A program made the translations under genes and the position numbers. Under the pieces are notes generated by a model that was given only the letters and a program-made list of their open reading frames with translations, searched no databases and had not been told where the DNA came from. This document shows, one piece after another, positions 1 through 7,939 of a stretch of DNA of 17,471 nt. Source of the DNA: JBCCFK01 sp965262315. GTDB taxonomy: Bacteria; Actinomycetota; Acidimicrobiia; Acidimicrobiales; UBA8592. The DNA is taken from positions 1 through 17,471 of the forward strand of contig CBDHFJ010000050.1 in NCBI GenBank assembly GCA_965262315.1. Reading direction: 5' to 3'. Within the stretch, counting starts at the first letter, position 1. Each line of letters begins with the position of its first letter.

Positions 1-1
1 G

Positions 2-2365
2 GCATGGGCCCGGCCGGCGGCCTTGGTCGGAGGCCTGGCCGTCGCCTTGCTGGCTGTGATCGGCGTGGTGGCACTGGTCGGCGACGATGACGGCGAGACC
101 GTGGTCACCGACGGCGACCAGGAGGACCCGGTGCCCCAGGACCCGGCCGCAGCCACGAGTCCCCTGGCGGACACCGCGTGGACGCTGGTGGCCGGCGACG
201 GCCCCGGTGGGCCGGTCGAGCCGCCCGACGGCTGGCCGGTCACGATCTCGTTCGAGGCGGACACCTTCGGCGGCACCGCGTCGTGCAACGGCTACGGCGG
301 TGCGTACACCGTCGACGGCCAGACGATCGCGTTCCGGGACACCGCCGTGACCGCCATGGGTTGCGAGCCCGAAGCGGTCATGGCCGCGGAGGCAGCGTTT
401 CTGGAGGCGCTCAACGGCGTCGAGTCCTACGACATCAGCGGCGACACCCTGAATCTGTTCGGCGAGACCAGCGAGTTGATCTTCGAACGCCAGGCCCCGC
501 TGCCCACGGCCGAACTGGTCGGCCAGCTGTGGCTGCTCGACACCCTGATCCAGGGCGAAACCGCCACCTCGGTGGCCGGCGACCCGGCGACGCTGCTGTT
601 GCGCCCGGATGGGACGCTGGAGGGTGGAACGGGCTGCCGGACGCTCACGGGTACCTGGATCGACAACGGCGGGCAGATCCTGTTCACGTCGTTCACCGCG
701 GACGGCGACTGCACTCCCGATCTCCAGGGCCAGGACGGCCTGGTGGTCACCGTGCTCGGCGACGGCTTCGTGCCCGAGATCGACGGGACCCGCCTGACGC
801 TGACCTCTGCCGGCGACGAGGGCCTGTCCTACCAAGCGATCGATGCTGCACCCGAGCCCGGCGATCGAGCGAGCCTGGCCGAGCAGCTGTCGGGGACGAG
901 CTGGTCGTTGCTCGAAGGTCAGGGTCCGACCGGCCCGATCATCAGCGCCAACCCGATCACGATCGAGTTCTTCGACGGCGGGATCGAAGGTGGAGCGCCG
1001 TGCAACACGTTCTCGGCCACCACCATGTTCGAGGGCGCCCAGATCGAGATCTTCGACCTGGTGACGACCGAACGTGCCTGCGACGACCTCGACGTCGAGT
1101 CCGAGTTCTACGCCGCCCTCCTGGCCATCTCCTCCGTCTTCGTCGAGGGAGCCGACACCGACGACCCACGCTCGCGTTGTCCGGTGGCAGCTCGGAGATG
1201 ATCTTCGAGCGGGCGGGCGTGGACCCGGGGCCGGAGACCGAACCTGACCTCCCGCCGTTCCCGTCGGACAGCGAGTTCCTGCTTGCATTGACGAACGCAC
1301 CGTGGCAGCTGGTGGGCACGGTTGGCCTCGGCATCGACACCACCGGGGTCACCCTGGAGTTCACCGACGCCGGCCAGTTCAACGGTCAGGCACACTGCAA
1401 CGCTTATGGCGGCACCTTCGGGCTGCGGGCGGACGTCTTGACCTTCGGCCCGGTCCAGGCGCAAGAGGAAGGCTGCGACCGCTCCTCCGACGAGGCCGCC
1501 TACTTCGCCGCCCTGGAGGCCGTGGACCTGGCCCTGATCGACGACAACGGCGCCCTGGTTCTCAACGTCGGCTCGAACGAGCTGATCTTCATGCCCGTCG
1601 GCGGAACGCTCGACCCTGCGCCGGCGCCCGCCGAGTACTCGGTCAGCGAGCTGCTGGACCTGCGCCCCGAAGACGAGGTCAGGGTCAACGCCGGCCGGAT
1701 CACCTATGGCACCACGACCATCCTGTGCGACGCCGAGGATCTCGACCCCAACGAGCCGACCCGTTGCCCAGGCCGTTGGGTCGTGGTCACCAACTACAAC
1801 TCCCTGGTCGACCAGGAGGGCCCATTGACCGGTCTGCTCCGCGACGACGGCCGCTTCCAGATCGTCGGCCCGGGTTCTGGTGTTCCGGAGCGGGGGTCGG
1901 GCGTGGACCTGACCGACGACGACCAGCTGCTGCTGGAACCGCTCCTGTGGCTCACCGAGGGTCGACCCATCGAGGAGGCCCTTGTCGGACTGCAGTCACA
2001 CCTGGCCGAGGGACGTCGGAGCTCTGGTTGGGCGCGGAGCTGACCGGCCCGACGCTGGCGAAGGACGACGCCACCGACCCGACACGCTGGATCATTCCCG
2101 ACGACGACCAGGCTTTCAGGGATTCGTCGGGCCGTTCTCGGCCATCGACACCCTCGCCCGGACGCAGTCCGTCGAGGTGATCGTGGGGCCCCACGACCAC
2201 TGCGCCGGCCAACCGTTGGTGCTTCCGGACTCGCTGGTCGGCCTGCGTCAGCTCTCGATGCAGCCGACCGGCATCGACAGCTGCATCGCCTGGTTCGCCG
2301 TCGACGTCTTCGTGAACGACGCCGGCGAGATCCAGGCCGTCATGCTCGACCTGTTCGGCCCGTGA
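2..2365 (+). CDS. Four-META-domain (HslJ-like) anchored/secreted protein, 5' partial, frameshifted
   Basis: The frame is open to the window edge, so the true start is probably upstream; TTG at 23 is the first in-window candidate. A hydrophobic helix (about 23-82, LAVALLAVIGVVALVG) looks like a signal anchor, followed by an acidic linker. Four META-type domains follow at about 172-490, 517-840, 893-1215 and 1298-1605, three of them ending in a SELIFER/SEMIFER/NELIFMP-like strand. Each has two cysteines roughly 25 residues apart (for example SCNGY then MGCEP; HCNAY then EGCDR). A C-terminal domain (about 1630-2365) has four more cysteines and no family I recognise. The frame is continuous only if one base is restored at each of three runs: CCC 1165-1167, GGG 2010-2012 and GGG 2119-2121. 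About 788 residues result. META domains occur in HslJ-type stress and envelope proteins; the function here is unknown. The architecture is seen directly; extracellular location is inferred. Confidence 0.8.
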
Positions 2366-2372
2366 GGACGGC

Positions 2373-2680
2373 TCACCCCAGTCGAGGTCCATGTCGATGG
2401 AGACCAGCTCGACCGCTCCGTCGGGTGCGAGTTGGGCGACGACGTTCAGCCCTCGGACGAGCAGCCCACCACTGACCAGGATCCGGTAGTCGTCCCGCCC
2501 GTCGATCAACGGCGGAAGTTCGTCGAACGCCTCGGCGAATCGATCGACGATCCGCAGCAGTTCGATCGCTTGGAAATCCGTGACCGACGGTTCGCCGTTT
2601 GGCCCCCGCTCAGCCGGGAGCTGGCGATCGATGTCCTCGAAGAACTGGTGCGTCGCCCGGACGGGGCGCCGGGGGCTCAA
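2373..2680 (-). CDS. Small protein, possible toxin-like partner of the upstream gene
   Basis: About 102 residues. I place the start at TTG 2680, which overlaps the TGA of the preceding small gene (TTGA, 4-nt overlap), a sign of translational coupling. The sequence has an N-terminal ATHQFFEDIDRQLP helix, a helical middle (IELLRIVDRFAEAFDELP) and a strand-rich end (DYRILVSGGLLVRGLNVVAQ then VELVSIDMDLDW). This layout, size and pairing recall ParE/RelE-type toxins, but I see no diagnostic catalytic residues and the assignment is a guess. As sequenced, the frame runs on into the antisense of the META gene to 1952. Adding one C to the run at 2376-2379 gives a stop at 2373-2375, just 8 bases from the convergent META stop, which I think is the true end. 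The frame itself is well supported; the exact start, end and function are not. Confidence 0.55.
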
Positions 2681-2855
2681 GATGGCTTCGTGGATTCGGC
2701 TTCTTGTATGCGGCGAAGGATGCGATCGCGAGTTCGGGCCAGCAGTTCCGGCGGTGCATCGTCCAGATCGGTGATGATGCTTTCGTTGAACAACGCGTCG
2801 ACGTCTCGGGATCCATCTCCTCGAGCTCGGCTGCCGTCCACACCTTGCGGGCCAT
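2677..2855 (-). CDS. Small helical acidic protein, possible antitoxin-like
   Basis: Restored length is 59 residues: MARKVWTAAELEEMDP, then (after the break) VDALFNESIITDLDDAPPEL and LLARTRDRILRRIQEAE, ending TKPS. The two halves are in different frames; restoring one G in the plus-strand run 2808-2810 joins them as MDPRDVDALF. The protein is predicted helical and charged, with no transmembrane segment. A TAGGGT hexamer lies 7 nt before the ATG, suggesting leaderless transcription, and its stop overlaps the start of the downstream gene. Size, order (small acidic gene first) and coupling fit a type II antitoxin, but I recognise no DNA-binding fold, so this stays tentative. It lies 41 nt downstream of the acyl-CoA dehydrogenase stop on the same strand. 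Confidence 0.6.
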
Positions 2856-2862
2856 ACCACCG

Positions 2863-2868
2863 ACCCTA
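2863..2868 (-). promoter_or_regulatory. Candidate leaderless -10 element for the small-gene pair
   Basis: Minus-strand TAGGGT matches TANNNT and ends 7 nt before the ATG at 2855. This spacing would put transcription start at or next to the start codon. No clear -35 is visible. Confidence 0.45.
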
Positions 2869-2896
2869 CCCGAGGCCACCGACAGGTCTGCCCAAG

Positions 2897-4119
2897 CTAC
2901 GTGCCCGTCGGTTCCTTCGGGAGGCCCAGGACCCGTTCGCGATGACGTTGCGTTGGACCTGGTTGCTGCCGCCGTAGATGGTGTGGGCCCGGGAGTAGAG
3001 GAACGTGCGCTGGTCTCGATCGAGGACGTAGGCGACGCCGTCGTGGCCGGGATATCCGGCCTCCCCGCCTGCGCCGGCGATCATGCCGGACGTACCACGG
3101 ACGAGCATCCAGAGCTCGCCCAGCTTGCGATGCCAGGACGCCCAGAACAACTTGCCGATCGACGCCTCAGGGCCGGGCACGCCGTCCTGGCTGAGGGCGG
3201 TCAGCATGCGCAGCTGGTTGTACCGGAGGACCTCGAGGGTGATGTAGGCCTGGGTGAGCTCCTGGCGGACGACCGGATCGTCGAGTCGGCCGGTGGACTT
3301 CGCGGCACCCATGAGATCGTCGAGCTCCTGGCGGAAGCTGACCTGCTGGCCGAGCGTGGACGCGCCGCGCTCGAACGCGAGCGTGCCCATCGCCACCTTC
3401 CAGCCGTTGCCCTCGCCGCCGACCACGAGGTCGGCGTCGGTGGTGGCGTCGGAGAAGAACGTCTCGTTGAACTCGGCGCCGCCGGTGATCTGGATGATGG
3501 GGCGGATCTCGATGCCCGGCTGGTTCATCGGGACGAGCAGGTAACGACAGGCCGGCGTGGCGCTGCAAGCCCGGGTCGGTGCGGGCGACGACGAACACCC
3601 AGTCAGCGAACTGCGCCAGCGACGTCCACACCTTCTGGCCGTTGATGACCCACTTGTCGCCGTCGAGGACGGCCTTGGTCTTCACATTGGAGAGGTCGGA
3701 TCCGGCATCGGGCTCGGAGTAGCCCTGGCACCACAGCTCCTCACCGGCGAGGATCTTGGGCACGGAATCGCTGCTGCTGCTCGGGCGAACCGAAGGCCAT
3801 CAGCGTGGGACCGAGCAAGGTCACGCCCATGTTGGGGATACGACCCGGCGCCCGCATCTCCACGTAGGTCTTGTGGAACAGCACCTGTTCGACCAGCGAG
3901 CACTCGCGGCCACCGATCGCAGCCGGGAAGTCGATGCCCAGCCAGCCGCCGGTGGCGAGCTCTCGCTCCCAGGCGATCTGGAGCTCGGGGTCGACATCGT
4001 CGTGGCCGGTCAAGCCTCGCCCGGACAGGACTGCAAAGTCCCCGACCATGTGCTCGGACAGCCAGGTCCGTACCTCGTCGACGAAATCCAGCTCGGCCCC
4101 GGGTGAAGGAGAAATCCAT
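2897..4119 (-). CDS. Acyl-CoA dehydrogenase (FadE-type), frameshifted in sequence
   Basis: FAD-dependent alpha,beta-dehydrogenation of an acyl-CoA, passing electrons to ETF. Restored length is about 407 residues, normal for the family. In order: N-terminal helical region (LDFVDEVRTWLSEHMVGDFA), FGSPEQQQRF, the FAD/substrate segment (GYSEPDAGSDL, GDKWVINGQKVWTS, VVARTDP), the C-terminal helical domain with RGTSGMIAG, and RAHTIYGGSNQVQRNVIA near the end. Four breaks lie at plus-strand 4097-4103, 3764-3765, 3543-3544 (each one base too many, or two missing) and 2933-2935 (one base missing); the last places the stop TAG at 2897-2899. The usual YEGT-type catalytic glutamate near the C-terminus is glycine here (YGGS), as in many actinobacterial FadE subunits whose base lies elsewhere or in a partner. 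ATG 4119 is preferred over ATG 4143 because TACGAT ends 8 nt before it. Substrate unknown. Confidence 0.9.
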
Positions 4120-4127
4120 CGGCGTCG

Positions 4128-4133
4128 ATCGTA
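4128..4133 (-). promoter_or_regulatory. Candidate leaderless -10 element for acyl-CoA dehydrogenase
   Basis: Minus-strand TACGAT (TANNNT) ends 8 nt before the ATG at 4119. It supports that start. The inverted repeat at 4142-4161 covers the position expected for the matching -35. Confidence 0.45.
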
Positions 4134-4141
4134 CTGTCGGC

Positions 4142-4161
4142 ATCTGACACCCCCGTCAGAT
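4142..4161. promoter_or_regulatory. Inverted repeat, candidate operator between acyl-CoA dehydrogenase and exonuclease III
   Basis: ATCTGAC and GTCAGAT are perfect 7-bp inverted arms separated by 6 nt (ACCCCC). The element lies in the divergent intergenic region, over the expected -35 region of the dehydrogenase and close to that of exonuclease III. A TetR- or GntR-type repressor site would fit; the regulator is not in the window. Confidence 0.5.
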
Positions 4162-4181
4162 CGGGCGGCCGGCCGTGCCGA

Positions 4182-4187
4182 TACGGT
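4182..4187 (+). promoter_or_regulatory. Candidate leaderless -10 element for exonuclease III
   Basis: TACGGT (TANNNT) ends 10 nt before the ATG at 4198. No Shine-Dalgarno-like purine run of the usual kind precedes the start. Confidence 0.4.
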
Positions 4188-4197
4188 CGGGGCCGTC

Positions 4198-4978
4198 ATG
4201 CGCATCGCCACCTGGAACGTGAACTCGATCCGAGCCCGGGCGGAGCGCGTGACGGACTGGCTCGACCGCCGGCGACCCGAGGTCCTGCTGGTGCAGGAGA
4301 CCAAGTGCGATGACGCCACGTTCGACGAGACCGTGGGCGACGACCTCGGGCGGCTCGGCTATGCGTGGGCACACCACGGTGTCGACCACTGGAACGGTGT
4401 CGCCGTCCTCAGCCGGGTGGGTCTCGACGGACGTCCGCCGTGGCTTGCCGGGCGTCAACCGGTCGCCGTTCGACGAGGCCCGCCTGATCTCGGCCACCTG
4501 TGGCGGGGTGGACGTCCACTCGCTCTACGCGCCCAACGGGCGCACGCTCGACGACGACCACTACCTCTTCAAGCTGGTGTGGCTCGAGCGCCTGCGGACG
4601 GTGAGCCGCCTCGACCGTCCGGGGGTGCTGGCGGGCGACTTCAACGTCGCGCCGACCGACGCCGATGTGTACGACCCGCGCCGTTTCCGGGGCAAGACGC
4701 ACACCAGCCCGCCGGAGCGGGCGGCGCTCCAGACGCTGGTCGACGACGGCCTGGTGGACGTCACCCGACGACACCTGCCCGACGACGGTGTCTACACGTG
4801 GTGGGGGTACCGGCCGGGGCAGTTCGAGCAGAACCGGGGTCTCCGCATCGACCTCGCGCTGTGCACACCCTCGCTGGCCGACCGGATCACCGACGTGTGG
4901 ATCGACACCGCCGAACGCGCCGACGACCGTCCCCAGAAGCCCTCCGACCACGCCCCCCTTGTGCTCACGGTCGCCTGA
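4198..4978 (+). CDS. xthA: Exodeoxyribonuclease III / AP endonuclease, one frameshift
   Basis: Class II AP endonuclease and 3'-5' exonuclease of base excision repair, Mg-dependent. Restored length is about 259 residues, normal for ExoIII. Motifs in order: MRIATWNVNSIR at the start, LLVQETK (metal-binding Glu), NGVAVLSR, SLYAPNGR, GDFNVAPTDADVYDP (catalytic Asp/Asn), TWWGYR, LRIDLALCTP and the terminal PSDHAPL with the catalytic His. The frame changes at 4429-4430, where removing one G gives GLDDVRRGLPGV and joins both halves; all catalytic motifs are then present. It is divergent from the acyl-CoA dehydrogenase and convergent with rsgA, so it appears to be a single-gene unit. Confidence 0.95.
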
Positions 4979-4979
4979 C

Positions 4980-5016
4980 CGAACCTGCAACCACCTCAGA
5001 GGACGTTGCAGGTTCG
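4980..5016. terminator. Bidirectional terminator hairpin between xthA and rsgA
   Basis: CGAACCTGCAAC (4980-4991) and GTTGCAGGTTCG (5005-5016) form a perfect 12-bp stem. The 13-nt loop can itself pair CCT with AGG. It sits 2 nt after the xthA stop and 4 nt after the rsgA stop on the other strand. It lacks a U-tract, as is common in high-GC actinobacteria. Confidence 0.75.
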
Positions 5017-5020
5017 AGCC

Positions 5021-6028
5021 TCAGCGACGGCGGCGACCGCTGGCCTTGCGGCGGCGCTGCTCGAGCATCTCGGCCTGGTCTGCGAGCTCATCGATCAGCC
5101 GGAGATAGCGGCGCAGCCGACCGGCGTCGAGTTCGCCTGCCTCGACGGCAGCCCGAACAGCACACCCGGGCTCGACCTTGTGCGAGCAGTCGTTGAACCG
5201 ACACTCGACCGCCAGATCCGTGATGTCGGCGAACACCCGCTCGACCGCCGGCTCGGCGTCCCACAGCCCCACGCCCCGGATGCCAGGCGTGTCGATCAGC
5301 ACGCCGCCGCCGGGCACCAACACCAGCTCGCGAGCCGTGGTGGTGTGGCGGCCCTTGGCGTCGCGCTCGCGCACCTCGGTCGTGGCCTGGATCTCCTCGC
5401 CCACGAGTGCGTTGACCAACGACGACTTCCCCGAGCCCGACTCCCCCAGCAGCACCAAGGTGCGGTCGTCCCGAATCAGGGTCTGCACCTCGTCCACCCC
5501 CGTCCCCTCGTGGGCACTGGTCTGGACGAGGCGGACGTCGGCCAGTTCGGCCACCAGCTCCTCCCACTCGTCGCTGAGCCCGAGATCCACCTTCGTCAAC
5601 ACCACCACCGGCTCGGCCCCACTGTCCTCGGCGAGGACGAGGAATCGCTCGATCCGGGCGATGTTGGCCGGCCGGTCCACCCCGGCGACCACCCCGACCA
5701 CGTCGGCATTGGCGACCAGGACCTGTTCGACGACCTCTTCGGCCGGATCGCGGCGAACGATCGCGGCCCGGCGAGGCAGCACCCGCTCGACCGCCATGCC
5801 GAGATCGGTCTCGGCCACCACGACCCAGTCACCCGCCGCCGGCGCGAACTCGGCCTGGGCCCGGGTCGAGTCCGACAACGCCCGGACGTCCTCGTCCAGC
5901 GCCGTGACCACGTCGACCTCACCCCGGTCCACCCTCCGGACACGCCCGACGCGCCCCTCGGGGATCTCGTCGAGCGTGTCCCGATACGCCTCCCAGCCGA
6001 CGCGGGCGAGCACGTTCTCGCTGGTCAC
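5021..6028 (-). CDS. rsgA: Ribosome small-subunit-dependent GTPase A
   Basis: Circularly permuted GTPase that assists late 30S maturation. Intact, 335 residues from GTG 6028. The N-terminal OB-like domain (RVGRVRRVDRGEVDVVTA through AAGDWVVV) is followed by the permuted G motifs in the diagnostic order: G4 TKVD, G5 TSAHEG, G1 GESGSGKSSLVNAL, the switch region ending KGRHTTTAREL and G3 DTPGIRGVGLW. The C-terminal zinc site is visible as CRFNDCSHKVEPGC (Cys, Cys-X-His, Cys), then a basic tail. The start is uncertain: GTG 6028 begins TSENVLARVGW, but ATG 6034-6036 would join this frame as MAPVTSEN if one C were added to the intervening CCCC, which is plausible in this error-prone stretch. No clear promoter was seen. 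Confidence 0.95.
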   Translation of the reverse strand: MTSENVLARVGWEAYRDTLDEIPEGRVGRVRRVDRGEVDVVTALDEDVRALSDSTRAQAEFAPAAGDWVVVAETDLGMAVERVLPRRAAIVRRDPAEEVVEQVLVANADVVGVVAGVDRPANIARIERFLVLAEDSGAEPVVVLTKVDLGLSDEWEELVAELADVRLVQTSAHEGTGVDEVQTLIRDDRTLVLLGESGSGKSSLVNALVGEEIQATTEVRERDAKGRHTTTARELVLVPGGGVLIDTPGIRGVGLWDAEPAVERVFADITDLAVECRFNDCSHKVEPGCAVRAAVEAGELDAGRLRRYLRLIDELADQAEMLEQRRRKASGRRRR

Positions 6029-6127
6029 GGGGCCATACCGGGGCGATGCACACCCCCATCTTGGCCCGAGCGGCGTACGGAAACCGCCCGCGTTCGACAT
6101 TGCCGACCGATTCGTACCCTGGTGCTG

Positions 6128-6153
6128 GGAACTCTTTCGCCGATGGAGTCGTT
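6128..6153 (+). promoter_or_regulatory. Candidate ECF-sigma promoter for the molybdopterin oxidoreductase
   Basis: GGAAC (6128-6132, preceded by G and followed by T) and CGTT (6150-6153) are separated by 17 nt. This matches the general GGAAC-N16/17-CGTT pattern of SigE/SigH/SigR-type promoters in actinobacteria. It would leave a leader of roughly 50 nt before ATG 6215, unlike the leaderless layout elsewhere in the window. Confidence 0.45.
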
Positions 6154-6169
6154 ACTGAGGCATGTCTTC

Positions 6170-6190
6170 GGGCGATCATGGGGATCGCCC
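6170..6190. repeat. Inverted repeat in the leader of the molybdopterin oxidoreductase
   Basis: GGGCGATC (6170-6177) and GATCGCCC (6183-6190) are perfect 8-bp arms around a 5-nt loop, 24 nt upstream of ATG 6215. It could be an operator or a leader hairpin. The rest of the 187-bp divergent gap (6029-6214) shows only this and the ECF-like promoter. Confidence 0.45.
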
Positions 6191-6214
6191 TCCGCCAGAT
6201 TCGGAAATCCGCCA

Positions 6215-7873
6215 ATGACCGAGACCCTGCACCCCCGAAACCCGTGTCGACGACGCGCCCAACGAGCCCAGCTCCAGCGGCGACACCGACCGACCGCTCA
6301 CCACCCGGTCGGTGTGGTGGGCTGCGCTCAGCGGTCTGCTCGCGGCCGCCGCCGCGCTGGCCACCGGCGAGATCATGTCCGGGTTCAGCCAGTCGATCCC
6401 GTCGCTGGTCGTCGGCATCGGCGAGATCTTCACCGCTGAGACGCCGGGCGGGATCATCCGCTGGAGCATCAACACCTTCGGCGCCAGCCAGAAGACGATC
6501 CTGACCACCGGCATCACCATCACCGCCCTCGCCGTCGGGGCCGTGCTCGGCGCCAACTCGCTGCGGAACCGCAAGATCGGCATCGTGGGGTTCGCCGCAT
6601 TCGGGCGTCCTCGGCGGCTGGGCAGCGGCCCGAGCGGCGCTCAGCGCCGACGGCTGGTCCTGGCTGTCGGCCATCCTGTCGGCGGGCGTCGGCATCGTCG
6701 TGCTGCTCACCCTCCTCAAGCACCTGCCGTTCCGCCACAGCGCCGGCGCCGGTGCGCAGGGCCTCGTCAGCACGCCCGACCGTCGAGGCTTCCTGGGGGT
6801 CGCCGGTGGCGCCGCCTTCTTCGCCATCTTCGGCAGCGGTCTGGGCCGGGCCCTGCGCGCCAACCAGAGCGTGGAAGGGGCCCGTGATCAGGTCGCGGCC
6901 AGCCTCGGCACCGCGACCGATGGCACCACGACGACCGGCGGAGTGCAGGAGGCCATGTCGGGCTCGTTCGACGGCATCGACGGCATCTCGACGGTCATCA
7001 CGCCCAACGACGACTTCTACCTGATCGACACGGCCCTCCGGAAGCCCCAGGTCGACCCCGCCACCTGGAGCATGCGCATCCACGGCATGGTCGACAACGA
7101 GATCGAACTCACCTTCGACGATCTGCTGGCCATGGACCAGATCGAGGAGACGATCACCCTCAGCTGCGTGTCCAACCAGGTCGGTGGCGGCCTCGTCGGC
7201 AACGCGGTGTGTGGACCGGCGTGCCGCTTGCCGACCTGCTCGACATGGCAGGCATCCAGGCCGGCGCAGACCAGATCGCCTCCCGCTCGGTCGACGGCTG
7301 GACCTGTGGCTTCCCCACCGAGGTCGCCCTCGACGGTCGGCCCGCCATGGTTGCGCTGACCATGAACGGCGAGCCGCTTCCGATCCAGCACGGGTTCCCG
7401 GCCCGCCTGGTGGTGCCCGGCCTCTACGGCTACGTCTCGGCCACCAAGTGGCTGAGCGAGATCGAGCTGACCACCTGGGACGGCTTCAACGGTTACTGGA
7501 TCCCCCGTGGCTGGGGCAAGGAGGGTCCGATCAAGACCCAGTCCCGCATCGACGTACCCCGCCAGGGCCAGCGCATCCCCCCGGGTCCGGCCGCCATCGC
7601 CGGTGTGGCCTGGGCACCCCATCGTGGTGTCGATCGGGTCGAGGTGCAGATCGACGGTGGCACCTGGATGGAGGCCCAGCTCAGCGACGATCTCACCGAC
7701 AACGCCTGGCGGCAGTGGATGCTCGAGTGGGACGCCGTGCCCGGCGATCACGAGGTCCGGGTCCGGGGCCACCGACGGCGACGGAAACACCCAGACCGAC
7801 CAGATCGTGCCGCCCGCCCCCGACGGGGGCCACCGGCCACCACGGCGTCACGTTCGTCGTCAACAACGCCTAG
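6215..7873 (+). CDS. Membrane-anchored molybdopterin oxidoreductase, sulfite-oxidase family, frameshifted
   Basis: Restored length is about 550 residues. After MTETLHP and a polar leader come hydrophobic segments at about 6312-6365 (WWAALSGLLAAAAALATG), 6498-6560, 6580-6640 and 6660-6717. Next is TPDRRGFLG, a twin-arginine-like motif (RR at 6781-6786), directly before a fifth helix (VAGGAAFFAIFGSGLGRAL). The extracytoplasmic part is a sulfite-oxidase-type Moco domain (TLSCVSNQVGGGLVGNA, molybdenum-ligand Cys at 7165-7167; WTGVPLADLLDMAG; YGYVSATKWL) and a Mo-co dimerisation domain (IAGVAWAPHRGVDRVEVQ to HGVTFVVNNA). This matches known actinobacterial five-helix Moco proteins using Sec then Tat for the last helix. 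Breaks: 6232-6236, 6603-6605, 7765-7768 and 7825-7829 (one base extra each) and GTGTGTGG 7206-7213 (one TG extra or one base missing). Natural substrate unknown. Confidence 0.88.
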
Positions 7874-7926
7874 ATCCTCCGGGGCAGTCGGGCCTTCCGA
7901 ATGCCTGCCGGCTGAAGCCGGACCCC

Positions 7927-7932
7927 TACCCT
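7927..7932 (+). promoter_or_regulatory. Candidate leaderless -10 element for the EamA exporter
   Basis: TACCCT (TANNNT) ends 7 nt before ATG 7940. There is no purine-rich ribosome binding site in those 7 nt. Confidence 0.45.
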
Positions 7933-7939
7933 GCAGCTG

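Noticed and set aside
178..1190. Long Arg-rich reading frame on the plus strand overlapping the first half of the META gene
   Set aside because: It is the shifted frame of the META gene; only its part after about 1168 is real protein, which is the continuation of that gene after a lost base.
1952..2372. Extension of the toxin-like minus-strand gene to a stop at 1952
   Set aside because: That stretch is antisense of the META C-terminal domain and shows no protein-like pattern; a single missing base near 2376-2379 gives a stop at 2373.
2599..3645. 348-codon plus-strand frame across the acyl-CoA dehydrogenase region
   Set aside because: It is antisense to clear dehydrogenase motifs on the minus strand and has no recognisable domain.
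5006..6214. Long plus-strand frame opposite rsgA
   Set aside because: It is a high-GC antisense shadow of rsgA, which has all GTPase motifs; only the part from ATG 6215 belongs to a gene.
1165..7829. Programmed frameshifting or true pseudogenes as explanation for the broken genes
   Set aside because: Several unrelated genes, including housekeeping xthA, break in ordinary short homopolymers with all catalytic motifs kept on either side, and none breaks beyond 7.9 kb. Sequence error is simpler.
7908..7921. CCGGCT/AGCCGG hairpin between the oxidoreductase and the exporter as a terminator
   Set aside because: The loop would be only 2 nt and the stem 6 bp, with no T-run; too weak to annotate.
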